From Parabacteroides sp. TM07-1AC (GTDB taxonomy: Bacteria > Bacteroidota > Bacteroidia > Bacteroidales > Tannerellaceae), in assembly GCF_003480915.1 (NCBI RefSeq), contig NZ_QUKD01000011.1:1-64000 (forward strand): a stretch of DNA of 64,000 nucleotides, read 5' to 3'. The notes below the pieces were generated by a model that was given only the letters and a program-made list of their open reading frames with translations, was not told the origin of the DNA and made no database searches. Below, piece after piece: positions 28,028 through 36,057 of the stretch; position 1 is the stretch's first letter, and each line of letters begins with the position of its first letter. The position numbers were made by a program, and so were the translations under genes.

Positions 28028-29092
28028 TTAAATTTTAAATTCTATAATTGGATCATCACTTTCAACCTCGGTAGCGACGATCGTATTTGTTTTTTCGTTT
28101 ATATCAATGCCATATATGGCTCTGTCAAGAGTGTATTTTTGAACAGGATTACCCTGTAAGTCGAAAACATAGATGAACCGACTTCCGTCTTCCGGTTCTT
28201 TTCCTCGTTGATAGGCAGCTAGCATTTCTTTAAATTTAATCCCTTGAAATACTGCATAAATATGTTTGTCTGTTACTTTTATGTCACAAAATCCCATAAT
28301 GCCTATCGGAATACTTGAGCCATTATTGCCTATTTTGAATTCAGGTTCTCCTTCCGGACCATACAAAACTTTATGAGTGCTGTCTTTTAAATTGTAAATT
28401 TCTAATGTTTCCCCTAGTTGCGTAGCCATAACCAGTATGCCATTATCCGGATTGTAATCCATAAAACTACGCCATGCCTGTGCTAATGCCGGACGGGATA
28501 TTTCTTTATCGGCTGTTTCGCTGGGTATTTTACCTATGCTTTGGACTGGTTGACCATTGTTGTCTACTTCCCAAAAACGATGCTCTCCCAGATAGTCCGG
28601 AATCAAAAAGCCCGATTCCATCGCATAAAAATCTAGTGAACGGACTAATTTCTTATTTAATTTAATCTCTTCAACCCGTTCCGCAGAACCGGTTGAAGGA
28701 GAGATTTTCCAACGTGTAATCTCCATCTTGTTGGCATCGAGTGTCCATAAAGAGTCCAGAGAGTTAAATTGAATGTTTTCTGCTGATAACATCTCTTCTG
28801 GAGCTTCCCCGCGTTTTCCAAATGAAACAACATGTTTCCATCCCGGATAGGTAAAGGCATGCAGGTAATGGTCCATATTATGTAAATCCATTACTACCGC
28901 TATACTATCCTTGACCGCCACCCTAAACGGGTAGCGGAGCAGGATAGTATCCAGAGGAATTATCTGGGCACGTATTGCTTTCTCCTCGGGAAAAGTTGTA
29001 TAACGGGGGTAGTGCGTACCGGGGGAACCGGTACAACAGATCAAGCTTTTTGTAATAACTATACCTACTAATATGTATAGGAGATGTTTCAT
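28028..29092 (-). CDS. Six-bladed beta-propeller lipoprotein
   Basis: 354 aa. Signal peptide with lipobox (LICC, Cys near residues 19-20). Repeated blades follow, for example HVVSFGKRGEAPEEMLSAEN, LYGPEGEPEFKIG and the terminal FDLQGNPVQKYTLDRAIYGI. It is a paralogue of 24892-25953 and 53957-54982. It starts 5 bases after NVEALA peptide 2, so the two are almost certainly co-transcribed. Ligand unknown. Confidence 0.75.
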   Translation of the reverse strand: MKHLLYILVGIVITKSLICCTGSPGTHYPRYTTFPEEKAIRAQIIPLDTILLRYPFRVAVKDSIAVVMDLHNMDHYLHAFTYPGWKHVVSFGKRGEAPEEMLSAENIQFNSLDSLWTLDANKMEITRWKISPSTGSAERVEEIKLNKKLVRSLDFYAMESGFLIPDYLGEHRFWEVDNNGQPVQSIGKIPSETADKEISRPALAQAWRSFMDYNPDNGILVMATQLGETLEIYNLKDSTHKVLYGPEGEPEFKIGNNGSSIPIGIMGFCDIKVTDKHIYAVFQGIKFKEMLAAYQRGKEPEDGSRFIYVFDLQGNPVQKYTLDRAIYGIDINEKTNTIVATEVESDDPIIEFKI

Positions 29093-29097
29093 GAATG

Positions 29098-29328
29098 CTA
29101 GTCTAAGCTGTAATCATCGACAATATATTTTACTTTAGTTCCATTAGGGCAGTCTAAAGGACCACTTCCTCGACAAAACCACATACTACTTCCTCCTTCA
29201 CCAGCGGCTAAGGCTTCTATGTTTTCCAAAGCCACATCTGATAAAGGGGTGCTTTTTTCTTCCATAAGATAAATACCTCCTGCTAGGAGTATTCCCATTA
29301 CTGTTACTTTAATAAGAGTTCGTTTCAT
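29098..29328 (-). CDS. NVEALA-family secreted peptide 2 (NIEALA variant), first gene of the operon
   Basis: 76 aa. Hydrophobic N-terminal segment (about 5-21), then LSDVALENIEALAAGEGG (NIEALA at 36-41) and a C-terminal part with two Cys (52 and 60) and an acidic end. It shares the LSD-ALxN-EALA-GEG pattern with peptide 1, but the C-terminal parts differ completely, as expected of a conserved leader with a variable cargo. It has its own promoter at 29351-29382 with a repeat array just upstream. Confidence 0.8.
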   Translation of the reverse strand: MKRTLIKVTVMGILLAGGIYLMEEKSTPLSDVALENIEALAAGEGGSSMWFCRGSGPLDCPNGTKVKYIVDDYSLD

Positions 29329-29350
29329 TGTTCTTTAAAATTTTTGTGTG

Positions 29351-29382
29351 CAAATGTATAGGTGGGGCCATAAAGGACCAAA
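29351..29382 (-). promoter_or_regulatory. Promoter of the NVEALA operon
   Basis: The minus strand reads TTTG (29382-29379), 20 bases, then TACATTTG (29358-29351): an ideal Bacteroidetes promoter. Transcription would start about 15 bases before the peptide ATG at 29328. Confidence 0.8.
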
Positions 29383-29389
29383 TATTTGC

Positions 29390-29432
29390 ACTGACATTTC
29401 ACTGACAGCTTAAAATAAGGCTATTTTTGACT
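29390..29432. promoter_or_regulatory. Repeat array upstream of the NVEALA promoter (putative activator site)
   Basis: The plus strand has ACTGACA at 29390-29396 and 29401-29407 (11 bases apart) and TGACT at 29428-29432. The array begins 31 bases upstream of the -7 box, just beyond the -33. A matching array with identical internal spacing lies at 32492-32534. Confidence 0.6.
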
Positions 29433-29472
29433 AGATTATACCAATTTGTATTATAGATTGTGTAAGATTATC

Positions 29473-29480
29473 TACTTTTG
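29473..29480 (+). promoter_or_regulatory. -7 box of the transmembrane regulator gene
   Basis: TACTTTTG on the plus strand, 24 bases before the ATG at 29505. The -33 is weak (TTTG at 29445-29448 is too far), which would suit a weak or activated promoter. Confidence 0.5.
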
Positions 29481-29504
29481 TACGAATCAAAATAGAAAAT
29501 AACA

Positions 29505-30491
29505 ATGGTTTTGTTGATGAAGAAAAAGGTGTTCGTTGGATGCTTATTATTGTGCATGATGACACTTTTAGTTTATTCTATGTACATTTTTCACAGAGAG
29601 CGACAAGCTACTTTGTCGGATATTTGTAACTTATGTGATGAGATCATACATCAGGATAAAGAATATAGATTGAAAGAAACTGGTATATTATCTTCTTCTG
29701 GATATAAATCATCGGAGAGTGATAGTTCCACAGTCTTATATTCTAGTGGTCAGGTGGAGAAAGTCGCTAAAAATACCGACTCTTCTGATTTAATAACAGA
29801 AGAAAAGCTGTATAGAGTTGATCAATCTTTCCTTTTAATGGAGAATCCTATTGATGTAGTAGTTTTGGACAGCCTGTTTAACTTGGCTTTACAGCAGGGT
29901 GGCATGATAAATGTACATGCAGCATTGGCTTATACTGCAAATGATGATAAAACAGTATATAGTAATCCGGATTTGACTTTTTATAAGTCTGCTTGTGCTT
30001 TGCCACCTATTACTACAGGTGTAAAAGATGAAATTGTCTTACAAGCCTATGTAGAGATACCTTTTTATTGTGTGATTAATAGGAGCAAAGGACATTTTAT
30101 TATTATTGGAATTGTATTTTGTCTTCTTTTGGGACTTTTAATAGCTATCAAGTATAATAAGAAATTTGTGACGCCAGTTTGTGAAGAGTCTAGAACGTTA
30201 ATAAAAATCAAGGAGAATATACTTTTTGATGATGAAAAAGGAATTCTTTATTTTAATACTGATATTCAGGTACATTTGGTAAATTATAAATTGAAATTAT
30301 TTGTTTTATTATTAGATAGCCCTGGACATTTTCAAACTTCAGAAGAGATAAAGATGATTGTATGGGAAAAAACTGGGGCTACAAATGATGTATTAAATAC
30401 AACGATCAGAAGGCTTCGCAAAGATTTGGAGAATATACCTGATCTAAAGATTGTTTTTGAAAACGGAGGTTATCGGTTGAATATTCTTTAG
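29505..30491 (+). CDS. Transmembrane winged-helix transcriptional regulator (ToxR-like layout)
   Basis: 328 aa. There is an N-terminal membrane helix (about 9-26), a periplasmic region (about 27-200), a second helix (about 202-218; FIIIGIVFCLLLGLLIAIKY) and a cytoplasmic C-terminal OmpR-type winged helix (about 235-328). The recognition helix region reads NDVLNTTIRRLRKDLENI and the wing reads FENGGYRLNI. No phosphoacceptor domain is present. It is divergent from the NVEALA operon and convergent with the transglutaminase-fold gene at 30496, so it is the best candidate for the factor reading the repeat arrays at 29390-29432 and 32492-32534. ATG 29517 (MKKKVF) is an alternative start. Confidence 0.8.
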   Translation: MVLLMKKKVFVGCLLLCMMTLLVYSMYIFHRERQATLSDICNLCDEIIHQDKEYRLKETGILSSSGYKSSESDSSTVLYSSGQVEKVAKNTDSSDLITEEKLYRVDQSFLLMENPIDVVVLDSLFNLALQQGGMINVHAALAYTANDDKTVYSNPDLTFYKSACALPPITTGVKDEIVLQAYVEIPFYCVINRSKGHFIIIGIVFCLLLGLLIAIKYNKKFVTPVCEESRTLIKIKENILFDDEKGILYFNTDIQVHLVNYKLKLFVLLLDSPGHFQTSEEIKMIVWEKTGATNDVLNTTIRRLRKDLENIPDLKIVFENGGYRLNIL

Positions 30492-30495
30492 TTAT

Positions 30496-32433
30496 TTACC
30501 ACCAAATCTGTTCTCCGTTTTCATAGGTGAATATTCGTTCTTCATTTCCTCGGGAATGATTATGTAGTAGATAAAGAGTTCGAGAGGGAACGTTGTCGTA
30601 GGTCACTTGTTCCTTGTCTGCAATCTGTTTGCCTGCTGACTCCCATTTTCCTGATTCAGACCAAAACATTAGTTCATACGTATCTCCAACGCGTATATTA
30701 TTATCGTCATTTCTGAATTGATAATAAATCTTTGTTACCCTTTGAGGTTTATCTAAACTAAGACCAGCCCAAGCACCGTTAGGTTCATTTGCATCATAAA
30801 ATGTCAGTGGGTTGTTATCGAATACCGCTTTTTTAGTTCGATTTGGATCGTTTTGGAAAGAACCTTCTGTTCCAATAACTATTCCCTCTACAGGTTTATT
30901 ACTATTATCTGTATAAAACCTGACTTCTGCCATATTGCAACAGCCATCTATACCGGATAAATACCGAAGATATTTGAATCGTTTGGATTCCTGGATATCA
31001 ACGGTGTAAGAGTTCATTGTCGCTTCATGCGTAATAGTATGCAATGTGACTGAGTCTTTAAAATCAATACGGTTAGCTCCTTGGAATTTCCCGTTCAATG
31101 TTCTCTTTTTGTACCAAAACCACCATTTGGGTGTAGAATGTTTGCGTGTTAAAATCATCTTTTGCCTCTGCTCATAGTCTGGCTTTAAATAGTCTGTTTT
31201 GCCATTTTTTTTAACGATGAACGGACAGGATGATGCTTTGAATTGATCCTTTTGGTAATAACCAGCAATATAAGCAATCTCTGATTCTAAGTGCCTGAAT
31301 ATTCCGCGTTTGTTTTTGATTTCAGTCCAAGCTACAGGTATCCAGTTTTTATTATCGAATACGCTTAAATACAAGATGTTTTCTTTTTTCTCACTGCAAG
31401 GTATTGCTATGTTTAGCTCTTCTTTGAAATATAGATCGGACACATCCCGCATGAATGCATTGCTGAGAATGGGAGGGATCGGCTTATTCCTATAGACCAT
31501 CGGTAAACTGTTTTTTTGCACAGAAAAATATTTCCGGTAAATTATTCCCTTCTTTATTTCTGTTCCCGGATCGTGTTTTGAACCGGGACGTAAATCGTAT
31601 AATTCAAATTCAGTGTATTTGCCGTTATTGTCTGTGACATAATTCCATGAATGGCCTTTGTGCATTCTGTCGGGATGTTGTAGGATGAAGTCTATACCAC
31701 CAGATATGCCTAATGCACGCATGATATAAACGCTGAGGTCGCAACGGTCATCACATGTGCCGAACCTGTTGTCTAATAAATTTAATGCACCCAGATGTGG
31801 AAATTGATATTTGTAGTTGAACACCCATGTCTGTTCTTTTATATGATCGAATATGATTTGACATGCTTTAATCGGATCATTGTCTATACCCAGCGAATCT
31901 AATAGCGGTTGATATCGTTTGAAATAAACTTCTCTCCAATCCTCCAGAGGCTCGTTTCCAATTCTGTAAGGAAGTATGGTCTCACAAAAGTCACTAAAAG
32001 AGATATGTTTACCCCATGGTTTCTCTCTCCAAATTTTGAAAGACTGGTCTATGTTCTTTATAAGATAGTCTGCTGTTATGACATGAGCATCATACACTTT
32101 TCTGAAAGTATTATTAGAAAGTATTCCAAATCGTTTTTGAGCTATTTGAATTGCTTCGTCATCAGAACATTCATTTTCTATCGCGATTTTATATAGATTA
32201 TTTTTATACTGATCGAGTTGTTTACTTTCGTATGCATAATAGAAAGGCATATTCTCAATCAGGAACATCGCGGCTTTGAGCTTGAGCGAATCGTTTTCAT
32301 AATGCTTTAATACCTTCTCCAATTCAATTCTGTTTTCTCCGGCAAATTTTAACGCGTCATTTAATCTTTTCTTGCCTGATGGTTGGCAAGAAACTATAAT
32401 AATTGGCAATAGTATGAAAATGAAATTTTTCAT
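30496..32433 (-). CDS. Transglutaminase-fold lipoprotein with discoidin-like C-terminus
   Basis: 645 aa from the ATG at 32433 (MKNFIFILLPIIIVSC), which puts the lipobox Cys at residue 16. The frame extends to 32454, but that ATG overlaps the predicted -7 box. The core has Cys in FGTCDDRCD, His in KGHSWNYV and Asp in VTDNNGK. The C-terminal discoidin-like part includes ISGIDGCCNMAEV-like and FRNDDNNIRVGDTYELMFW segments, like the paralogues at 20547 and 43883. It is convergent with the regulator gene, 4 bases apart with no terminator between. Confidence 0.75.
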   Translation of the reverse strand: MKNFIFILLPIIIVSCQPSGKKRLNDALKFAGENRIELEKVLKHYENDSLKLKAAMFLIENMPFYYAYESKQLDQYKNNLYKIAIENECSDDEAIQIAQKRFGILSNNTFRKVYDAHVITADYLIKNIDQSFKIWREKPWGKHISFSDFCETILPYRIGNEPLEDWREVYFKRYQPLLDSLGIDNDPIKACQIIFDHIKEQTWVFNYKYQFPHLGALNLLDNRFGTCDDRCDLSVYIMRALGISGGIDFILQHPDRMHKGHSWNYVTDNNGKYTEFELYDLRPGSKHDPGTEIKKGIIYRKYFSVQKNSLPMVYRNKPIPPILSNAFMRDVSDLYFKEELNIAIPCSEKKENILYLSVFDNKNWIPVAWTEIKNKRGIFRHLESEIAYIAGYYQKDQFKASSCPFIVKKNGKTDYLKPDYEQRQKMILTRKHSTPKWWFWYKKRTLNGKFQGANRIDFKDSVTLHTITHEATMNSYTVDIQESKRFKYLRYLSGIDGCCNMAEVRFYTDNSNKPVEGIVIGTEGSFQNDPNRTKKAVFDNNPLTFYDANEPNGAWAGLSLDKPQRVTKIYYQFRNDDNNIRVGDTYELMFWSESGKWESAGKQIADKEQVTYDNVPSRTLYLLHNHSRGNEERIFTYENGEQIWW

Positions 32434-32451
32434 GTATATGTTATTTGTGTA

Positions 32452-32459
32452 CAAATGAA
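32452..32459 (-). promoter_or_regulatory. -7-like element of the transglutaminase-fold gene
   Basis: The minus strand reads TTCATTTG, one mismatch from TAnnTTTG. It lies 32 bases from the repeat array at 32492-32534, nearly the same as the 31 bases in the NVEALA promoter. A good -33 is not seen, consistent with an activator-dependent promoter. Confidence 0.45.
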
Positions 32460-32491
32460 CTTATTTGGTTTCATTTTCATGGCTTCTTAGC

Positions 32492-32534
32492 AATGACATT
32501 TTACTGACTGTATTGATTAGAATAGGTTTTGACT
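32492..32534. promoter_or_regulatory. Second copy of the repeat array (putative co-regulation site)
   Basis: The plus strand has AATGACA at 32492-32498, ACTGAC at 32503-32508 and TGACT at 32530-32534. The offsets are 11 and 38 bases from the first unit, the same as in 29390-29432. Little else is conserved between the two regions, so the match points to a shared regulator. Confidence 0.6.
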
Positions 32535-32876
32535 GATTTGTTTTATTTTTTGATGCGATTGTGTAGTATAAAAACGTCTTTTGATCTGTTTCGTTACGAA
32601 CGATTTTGCGTTATGCCTTTTATGAACAAAGCAATCTACAATATCCTTTTCTATCAATAGTATAAATATTTATATCTTTTATGGGAATAGCTTGTTATTC
32701 TTTCTTTTTGTCTATTTCTCCTCATATACCTCTCTAGAAGAATAGGGAATTGTATAACTTTTAATACGTAGAGTCTTTCATTTGACGCCATCGAACGAAA
32801 AGAACACATATATCAAATGAATAAAGCATATATGTGTTTTATTCGTTTGATATTTGTCAAACGCAAAGGTGAAAGT
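32535..32876. other. AT-rich non-coding stretch
   Basis: No convincing gene is seen. A small inverted repeat, CGTTTGA/TCAAACG, lies around 32843-32862. The stretch separates the peptide locus from the remodelled ATPase/HU region. Confidence 0.4.
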
Positions 32877-32936
32877 AAAAATGCTCCGGTGCGGCTACTT
32901 ATTTTTGATGATCGTATAGAGATTATTAGTCCAGGG
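32877..32936 (+). pseudogene. Relic of a RecG/AlbA-like ATP-binding regulator
   Basis: Twenty in-frame codons give KNAPVRLLIFDDRIEIISPG, which closely resembles the conserved motif of the C-terminal ATP-binding domain in AlbA-type (putative transcriptional regulator / RecG-like) proteins. No further homologous sequence is seen on either side, so only a fragment survives. Confidence 0.4.
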
Positions 32937-32966
32937 TGGCTTAAACACTTCAGAGTCTTTGTTCTA

Positions 32967-34136
32967 TTAATAATTAAGTCCGAATTGCCATAAGGGGATT
33001 ATATTCATATAGCCTTGTTCTATATCATCTTTTACGACAAAACCATTTTTTATACTTTGCAGCTGTTTTTGCTTTTTGTTTTTTCCACCTACTTCGAAGG
33101 TGTAGTCCGCTATTTGAAAGTCGGAAATAGTGGAGGTAATAACATCTTGTTCCACACGCATTTGATTGAGGAAAAATGTTTCCCGGATGTTTCCGATGTC
33201 TGCTGTTTCCTGCCCCAGGCAGTACATGAGAGTAGAATTGTCCAAATAGACTTTGTCGACTTTTCCAAGTCCCCTGATGCCACCGGTGTCATCACGTAAT
33301 TGTGCGATTAATCCGGCCTCTTCTAAATAAAGAAAGTAATCGGACAGACTGTTTCGACTCACTCCCAGCATAGTTGCAATGCTGCTCATATTAGGCTTGA
33401 ACGGCACACTACGGGCTATGATGGTGAGCAATTGCTTTAATTTTCGTGCTGTCGACACACTCATTTCGGAATATTGTGGAATATCAACTTCCAACGTTTT
33501 ATTTATAACCTGTTGTAAACGTATATAAAACTGGTCTTCTTGGGAAAATGGATAATATCCCTCTTTCAGATAGGATTGGAAATAGGCATAAGGACGAAAT
33601 TTATCAGGAACTTCGATGCGATGTTGTATAATATCAGTCAATGGATAAACAGGTATTTCTATGTGATGAAACAAGTTCAGATATTCGCGAAACGAAAGAC
33701 CTTGCATGGAATAGACTATAGCCCGTCTACTTAGGTCTGCTGATCCTTTGTTAATATCAAGAATGGAAGAGCCGGTAAAGAATATTTTCAGATCTGCATG
33801 ATAGTCATACATCAGTTTTAACTCCCGTGCCCAATCTTTGTATTTATGAATTTCGTCGATGATCAGATGAGTCCCTCCTCGTTTTACAAATTCATCAGCT
33901 AAATCCACCAGATGGTGGGCAGAAAAGTATAAGTCGTCGGCATTGACAAACAACGTCGTATTCCTATTCAGCTTTTCCTTGGCATATTGCAACATCAGTG
34001 TCGTTTTCCCCACACCACGTGGACCGACTAGTCCTAACAGACGGTTGTTCCAATTGATGCGGTCGAACATATATCGATGGAATGTAGTAGGTATGGAACG
34101 TAACATTGCATCGAAACTTGTTTGTAACTTGTCCAT
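32967..34136 (-). CDS. AAA ATPase with DUF4143 C-terminal domain
   Basis: 389 aa. Walker A GPRGVGKTTL lies near residues 38-47, Walker B in THLIIDEIHKYKDW near residue 90, and a sensor-like FFTGSSIL follows. The C-terminal half (about 205-389) has the winged-helix (SMSSIATMLGVSRNSLSDYF-like) and DUF4143 features of the common bacterial ATPase/DUF4143 family. The function of this family is poorly known. It is a single gene with its own promoter, covered by a pair of TTGCACT dyads that suggest tight regulation. Confidence 0.85.
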   Translation of the reverse strand: MDKLQTSFDAMLRSIPTTFHRYMFDRINWNNRLLGLVGPRGVGKTTLMLQYAKEKLNRNTTLFVNADDLYFSAHHLVDLADEFVKRGGTHLIIDEIHKYKDWARELKLMYDYHADLKIFFTGSSILDINKGSADLSRRAIVYSMQGLSFREYLNLFHHIEIPVYPLTDIIQHRIEVPDKFRPYAYFQSYLKEGYYPFSQEDQFYIRLQQVINKTLEVDIPQYSEMSVSTARKLKQLLTIIARSVPFKPNMSSIATMLGVSRNSLSDYFLYLEEAGLIAQLRDDTGGIRGLGKVDKVYLDNSTLMYCLGQETADIGNIRETFFLNQMRVEQDVITSTISDFQIADYTFEVGGKNKKQKQLQSIKNGFVVKDDIEQGYMNIIPLWQFGLNY

Positions 34137-34155
34137 GATTCTTTATGTATTTCTG

Positions 34156-34222
34156 CAAATATAGTCAATTGCACTACAAAAAGTGCAATTTTCTGCAATA
34201 TTTGCACTCTTTGCAGTGCAAA
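34156..34222 (-). promoter_or_regulatory. Promoter and double dyad operator of the DUF4143 ATPase gene
   Basis: The minus strand has TATATTTG at 34163-34156. Two dyads follow upstream: TTGCACT-N6-AGTGCAA (34169-34188) and TTTGCACT-N6-AGTGCAAA (34201-34222). The first overlaps the -33 region, so a dimeric protein bound there would control the promoter. Confidence 0.65.
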
Positions 34223-34245
34223 AGAAATACTTCCGGCTAATCTTT

Positions 34246-34340
34246 TCACTTATTCAACTCCTCCATCAAGCTTTCCACGCTGTCAAACGTTTCTTTATTC
34301 TTTGCCGTGCGTGCTTCTTTTATAGCCGATACTTTACTGA
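34246..34340 (-). pseudogene. Tail of an unidentified small protein, possibly an antitoxin
   Basis: The minus-strand frame ending at TGA 34248-34246 reads EARTAKNKETFDSVESLMEE and then LNK, which resembles the C-terminal end of small addiction-module antitoxins. Upstream the sequence is a copy of the HU-gene promoter region rather than coding DNA, so the N-terminal part is missing. Confidence 0.3.
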
Positions 34341-34493
34341 CATAATCTTTAAATTTTGAATGTGAATAGATAATACTTTGTTTGTTCTCGAAAACATGAC
34401 AAAGATATATCCCTCTCAAAATAGCAAATTGACTTAGGTCCGTTTAGTAGGGGATAACTCGGATTGGATGGAAGAATGGCAGGTTAGAGAGGA

Positions 34494-34925
34494 TTACATG
34501 TCATCCATGCTGAAAATTTTTGTTTCAATTTTGTATTTAGAGAGCACTTTGTTTCTGATTATTTCTATCTTCTTGTTGAATTCATCCGGATTAAAGTTCT
34601 TACGCTGCCGTTTTACTTCGGCAACTAATGCGGATTTGTCATCGATATAAATTCCTACTATGTCAATCTCGCATGGCTCTTGCCCTTTTTTCACTTGCCA
34701 CCATGAACCGATATTCCTGTATTAGTAGCGCTTTACCTTCGTTTAGGAATGGTGAGTCGGGTTGTACGATGTAATCTCACAACTTTTTAATACAAGTTTG
34801 GTTTTTCCGATACGTCTGCGCCCTGTCAATACGGTCATTTGTGAGTGGTTGCTAAAGGCAACCTTCTGTGTATCAATTAATAATTTTAATTCTGTCTCGC
34901 GATTATAAAACTTCATATCCAGCAA
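34494..34925 (-). pseudogene. Internally deleted archaeal-type ATPase (DUF234) gene
   Basis: The N-terminal piece (34925-34743) starts MLDMKFYNRETELKLL with Walker A TGRRRIGKTKL, the typical opening of these ATPases. The C-terminal piece (to 34494) carries GSWWQVKKGQEPCEIDIVGI and ALVAEVKRQ, the nuclease-like DUF234 end. The 300 or so residues between them are missing, and the junction is out of frame. It is a relic, probably of the same family whose last codons remain near 35640-35720. Confidence 0.75.
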
Positions 34926-34944
34926 GTTAAGTTTATTTTTTCTG

Positions 34945-34981
34945 AAATTATACGGCGGTAAGTTTTACCGCCGTATAATTT
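34945..34981. repeat. 17-bp perfect palindrome with 3-base loop
   Basis: AAATTATACGGCGGTAA (34945-34961) and its exact complement TTACCGCCGTATAATTT (34965-34981). It lies between the ATPase relic and the HU terminator and could be a second terminator or a remnant of a mobile element. Confidence 0.6.
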
Positions 34982-35033
34982 GGCTGGCATTAATTGTATC
35001 ATATATAAAGCAAACAGGTGGTTTTTATAAAAA

Positions 35034-35057
35034 AGTCCCAGGCTAAAACCTGGGACT
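35034..35057 (-). terminator. Terminator of the HU-like gene
   Basis: AGTCCCAGG (35034-35042) / CCTGGGACT (35049-35057), followed on the minus strand by a run of six T. It begins 7 bases after the stop codon. Confidence 0.85.
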
Positions 35058-35064
35058 GATCCGT

Positions 35065-35505
35065 TTATTCGATAACCGGTCTGTCATCTTCGTCGTCGGA
35101 ATTGCCGCCGGAGGGGATGAGTGTTTGTTTTTCGAATTTGGCTTCTTTGCGTGCCTGGCGCAAGGCGGAACCGGGACTGAAAATGATTCGGGGTGTTTTG
35201 ATCATGGAAGGATCGAATTCTTCTTCCGTTTCGGCTCCGCTGGAACCTAACCCGTATCGGAAGTTACCGAATTCGCCGAACTGTACCCGTCGTCCGGCTG
35301 CCAGATGTTTTTTGAACAGATGGTTCATACGGTCGGCCACACCTTTCACCTGGTTGGAGGGAATACCCGCCTCACTGATCTCTCCCAGCAACTCATCGAA
35401 ACTGACCAAGTCTGAATAGACCGGTTGTGCATACAATTTTTTCGGGGTTTCGTCTTTGTCCTTACCCATGTTGTTTCTCTCTACCAAACGATACTTTAAT
35501 GACAT
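35065..35505 (-). CDS. HU-family (HU-HIG type) DNA-binding protein
   Basis: 146 aa. It begins MSLKYRLVERNNMGKDKDE and has the HU-like fold region (about 25-125), with GVADRMNHLFKKHLAAGRRV and FGEFGNFRYGLGSSGAE. The acidic C-terminal tail ends DDEDDRPVIE. It matches the HU-HIG-type DNA-binding proteins of Bacteroidetes that often sit beside DUF4248 and amidase genes; here that module lies 15 kb away (50.3-53.9 kb). The gene has a clear promoter and terminator and is monocistronic. Confidence 0.85.
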   Translation of the reverse strand: MSLKYRLVERNNMGKDKDETPKKLYAQPVYSDLVSFDELLGEISEAGIPSNQVKGVADRMNHLFKKHLAAGRRVQFGEFGNFRYGLGSSGAETEEEFDPSMIKTPRIIFSPGSALRQARKEAKFEKQTLIPSGGNSDDEDDRPVIE

Positions 35506-35562
35506 GATTTTTCAATTTTAAAATGTGAATAAATAATACTTAGCTTGTTTTCGAAAACATGA

Positions 35563-35570
35563 CAAAGGTA
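35563..35570 (-). promoter_or_regulatory. -7 box of the HU-like gene
   Basis: The minus strand reads TACCTTTG, followed by the palindrome TTTTCGAAAA at the start of the transcript. The duplicated copy at 34400-34407 reads TATCTTTG. Confidence 0.6.
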
Positions 35571-35778
35571 TATCTGTTTCACCACGAAAAATCGACTTAG
35601 GTCGGTTTGGGCGGGGATAGGTGGAGATAGGCAGGGGTGAATGGGAAACGGGCGATTTACATCTCATCCATTTCCTAAACTTAGGGTTTGACAATTGAAA
35701 TTAATCTTGTTGTAAACATCGAAAACATGACAAAGAAATCGGTTGTTGTGACCGAGCAGGGGATAGGAATGCCGGAGA

Positions 35779-36057
35779 TTATTTGTCGTCGTAATGTCCC
35801 TCTACGGTCAAGACCAATACGGTAACTTTCTCCTCATATATATCATAAATCAGGCGATCGTTTTTTGATATTCTTCTGGAATATGTTATCGAATCGCCTG
35901 ATTTGAGTGGTTCGGGGTGTCCCGTCCCTGTCCTCGGATGCTCCATCAGCTCATTAAGCAGCTTAACGAGTTTTTTGTATTGCACAGGATTGGATTTCTT
36001 GTATTTCGATACAGTTTTTATCGCTATTTGGGTAAATTCAATCTTATACAAGCTCAT
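35779..36057 (-). CDS. Txe/YoeB-type toxin (RelE superfamily)
   Basis: 92 aa, the normal length for YoeB. It has the RelE-fold pattern with GTGHPEPLK, YSRRISKNDRLIYDI and a C-terminal VEGHYDDK; the late His-Tyr matches the catalytic end of YoeB/Txe mRNA interferases. These cut ribosome-bound mRNA and are blocked by the partner antitoxin. The start overlaps the antitoxin stop by 4 bases, so the pair is translationally coupled, antitoxin first. Confidence 0.9.
   Translation of the reverse strand: MSLYKIEFTQIAIKTVSKYKKSNPVQYKKLVKLLNELMEHPRTGTGHPEPLKSGDSITYSRRISKNDRLIYDIYEEKVTVLVLTVEGHYDDK

Larger units (their letters stand above)
34389..35735. repeat. Three copies of an HU-promoter-type 16-mer and a segmental duplication
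   Basis: CGAAAACATGACAAAG occurs at 34389-34404, 35552-35567 and 35720-35735. The first two lie in longer related segments (about 34340-34510 and 35505-35680) that share the -7 box, the start MS(V/L)KYRL of the HU-like gene and an upstream GACTTAGGTC block. Both also preserve a terminal M-D-(D/E)-M-stop of an ATPase gene. Confidence 0.6.
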
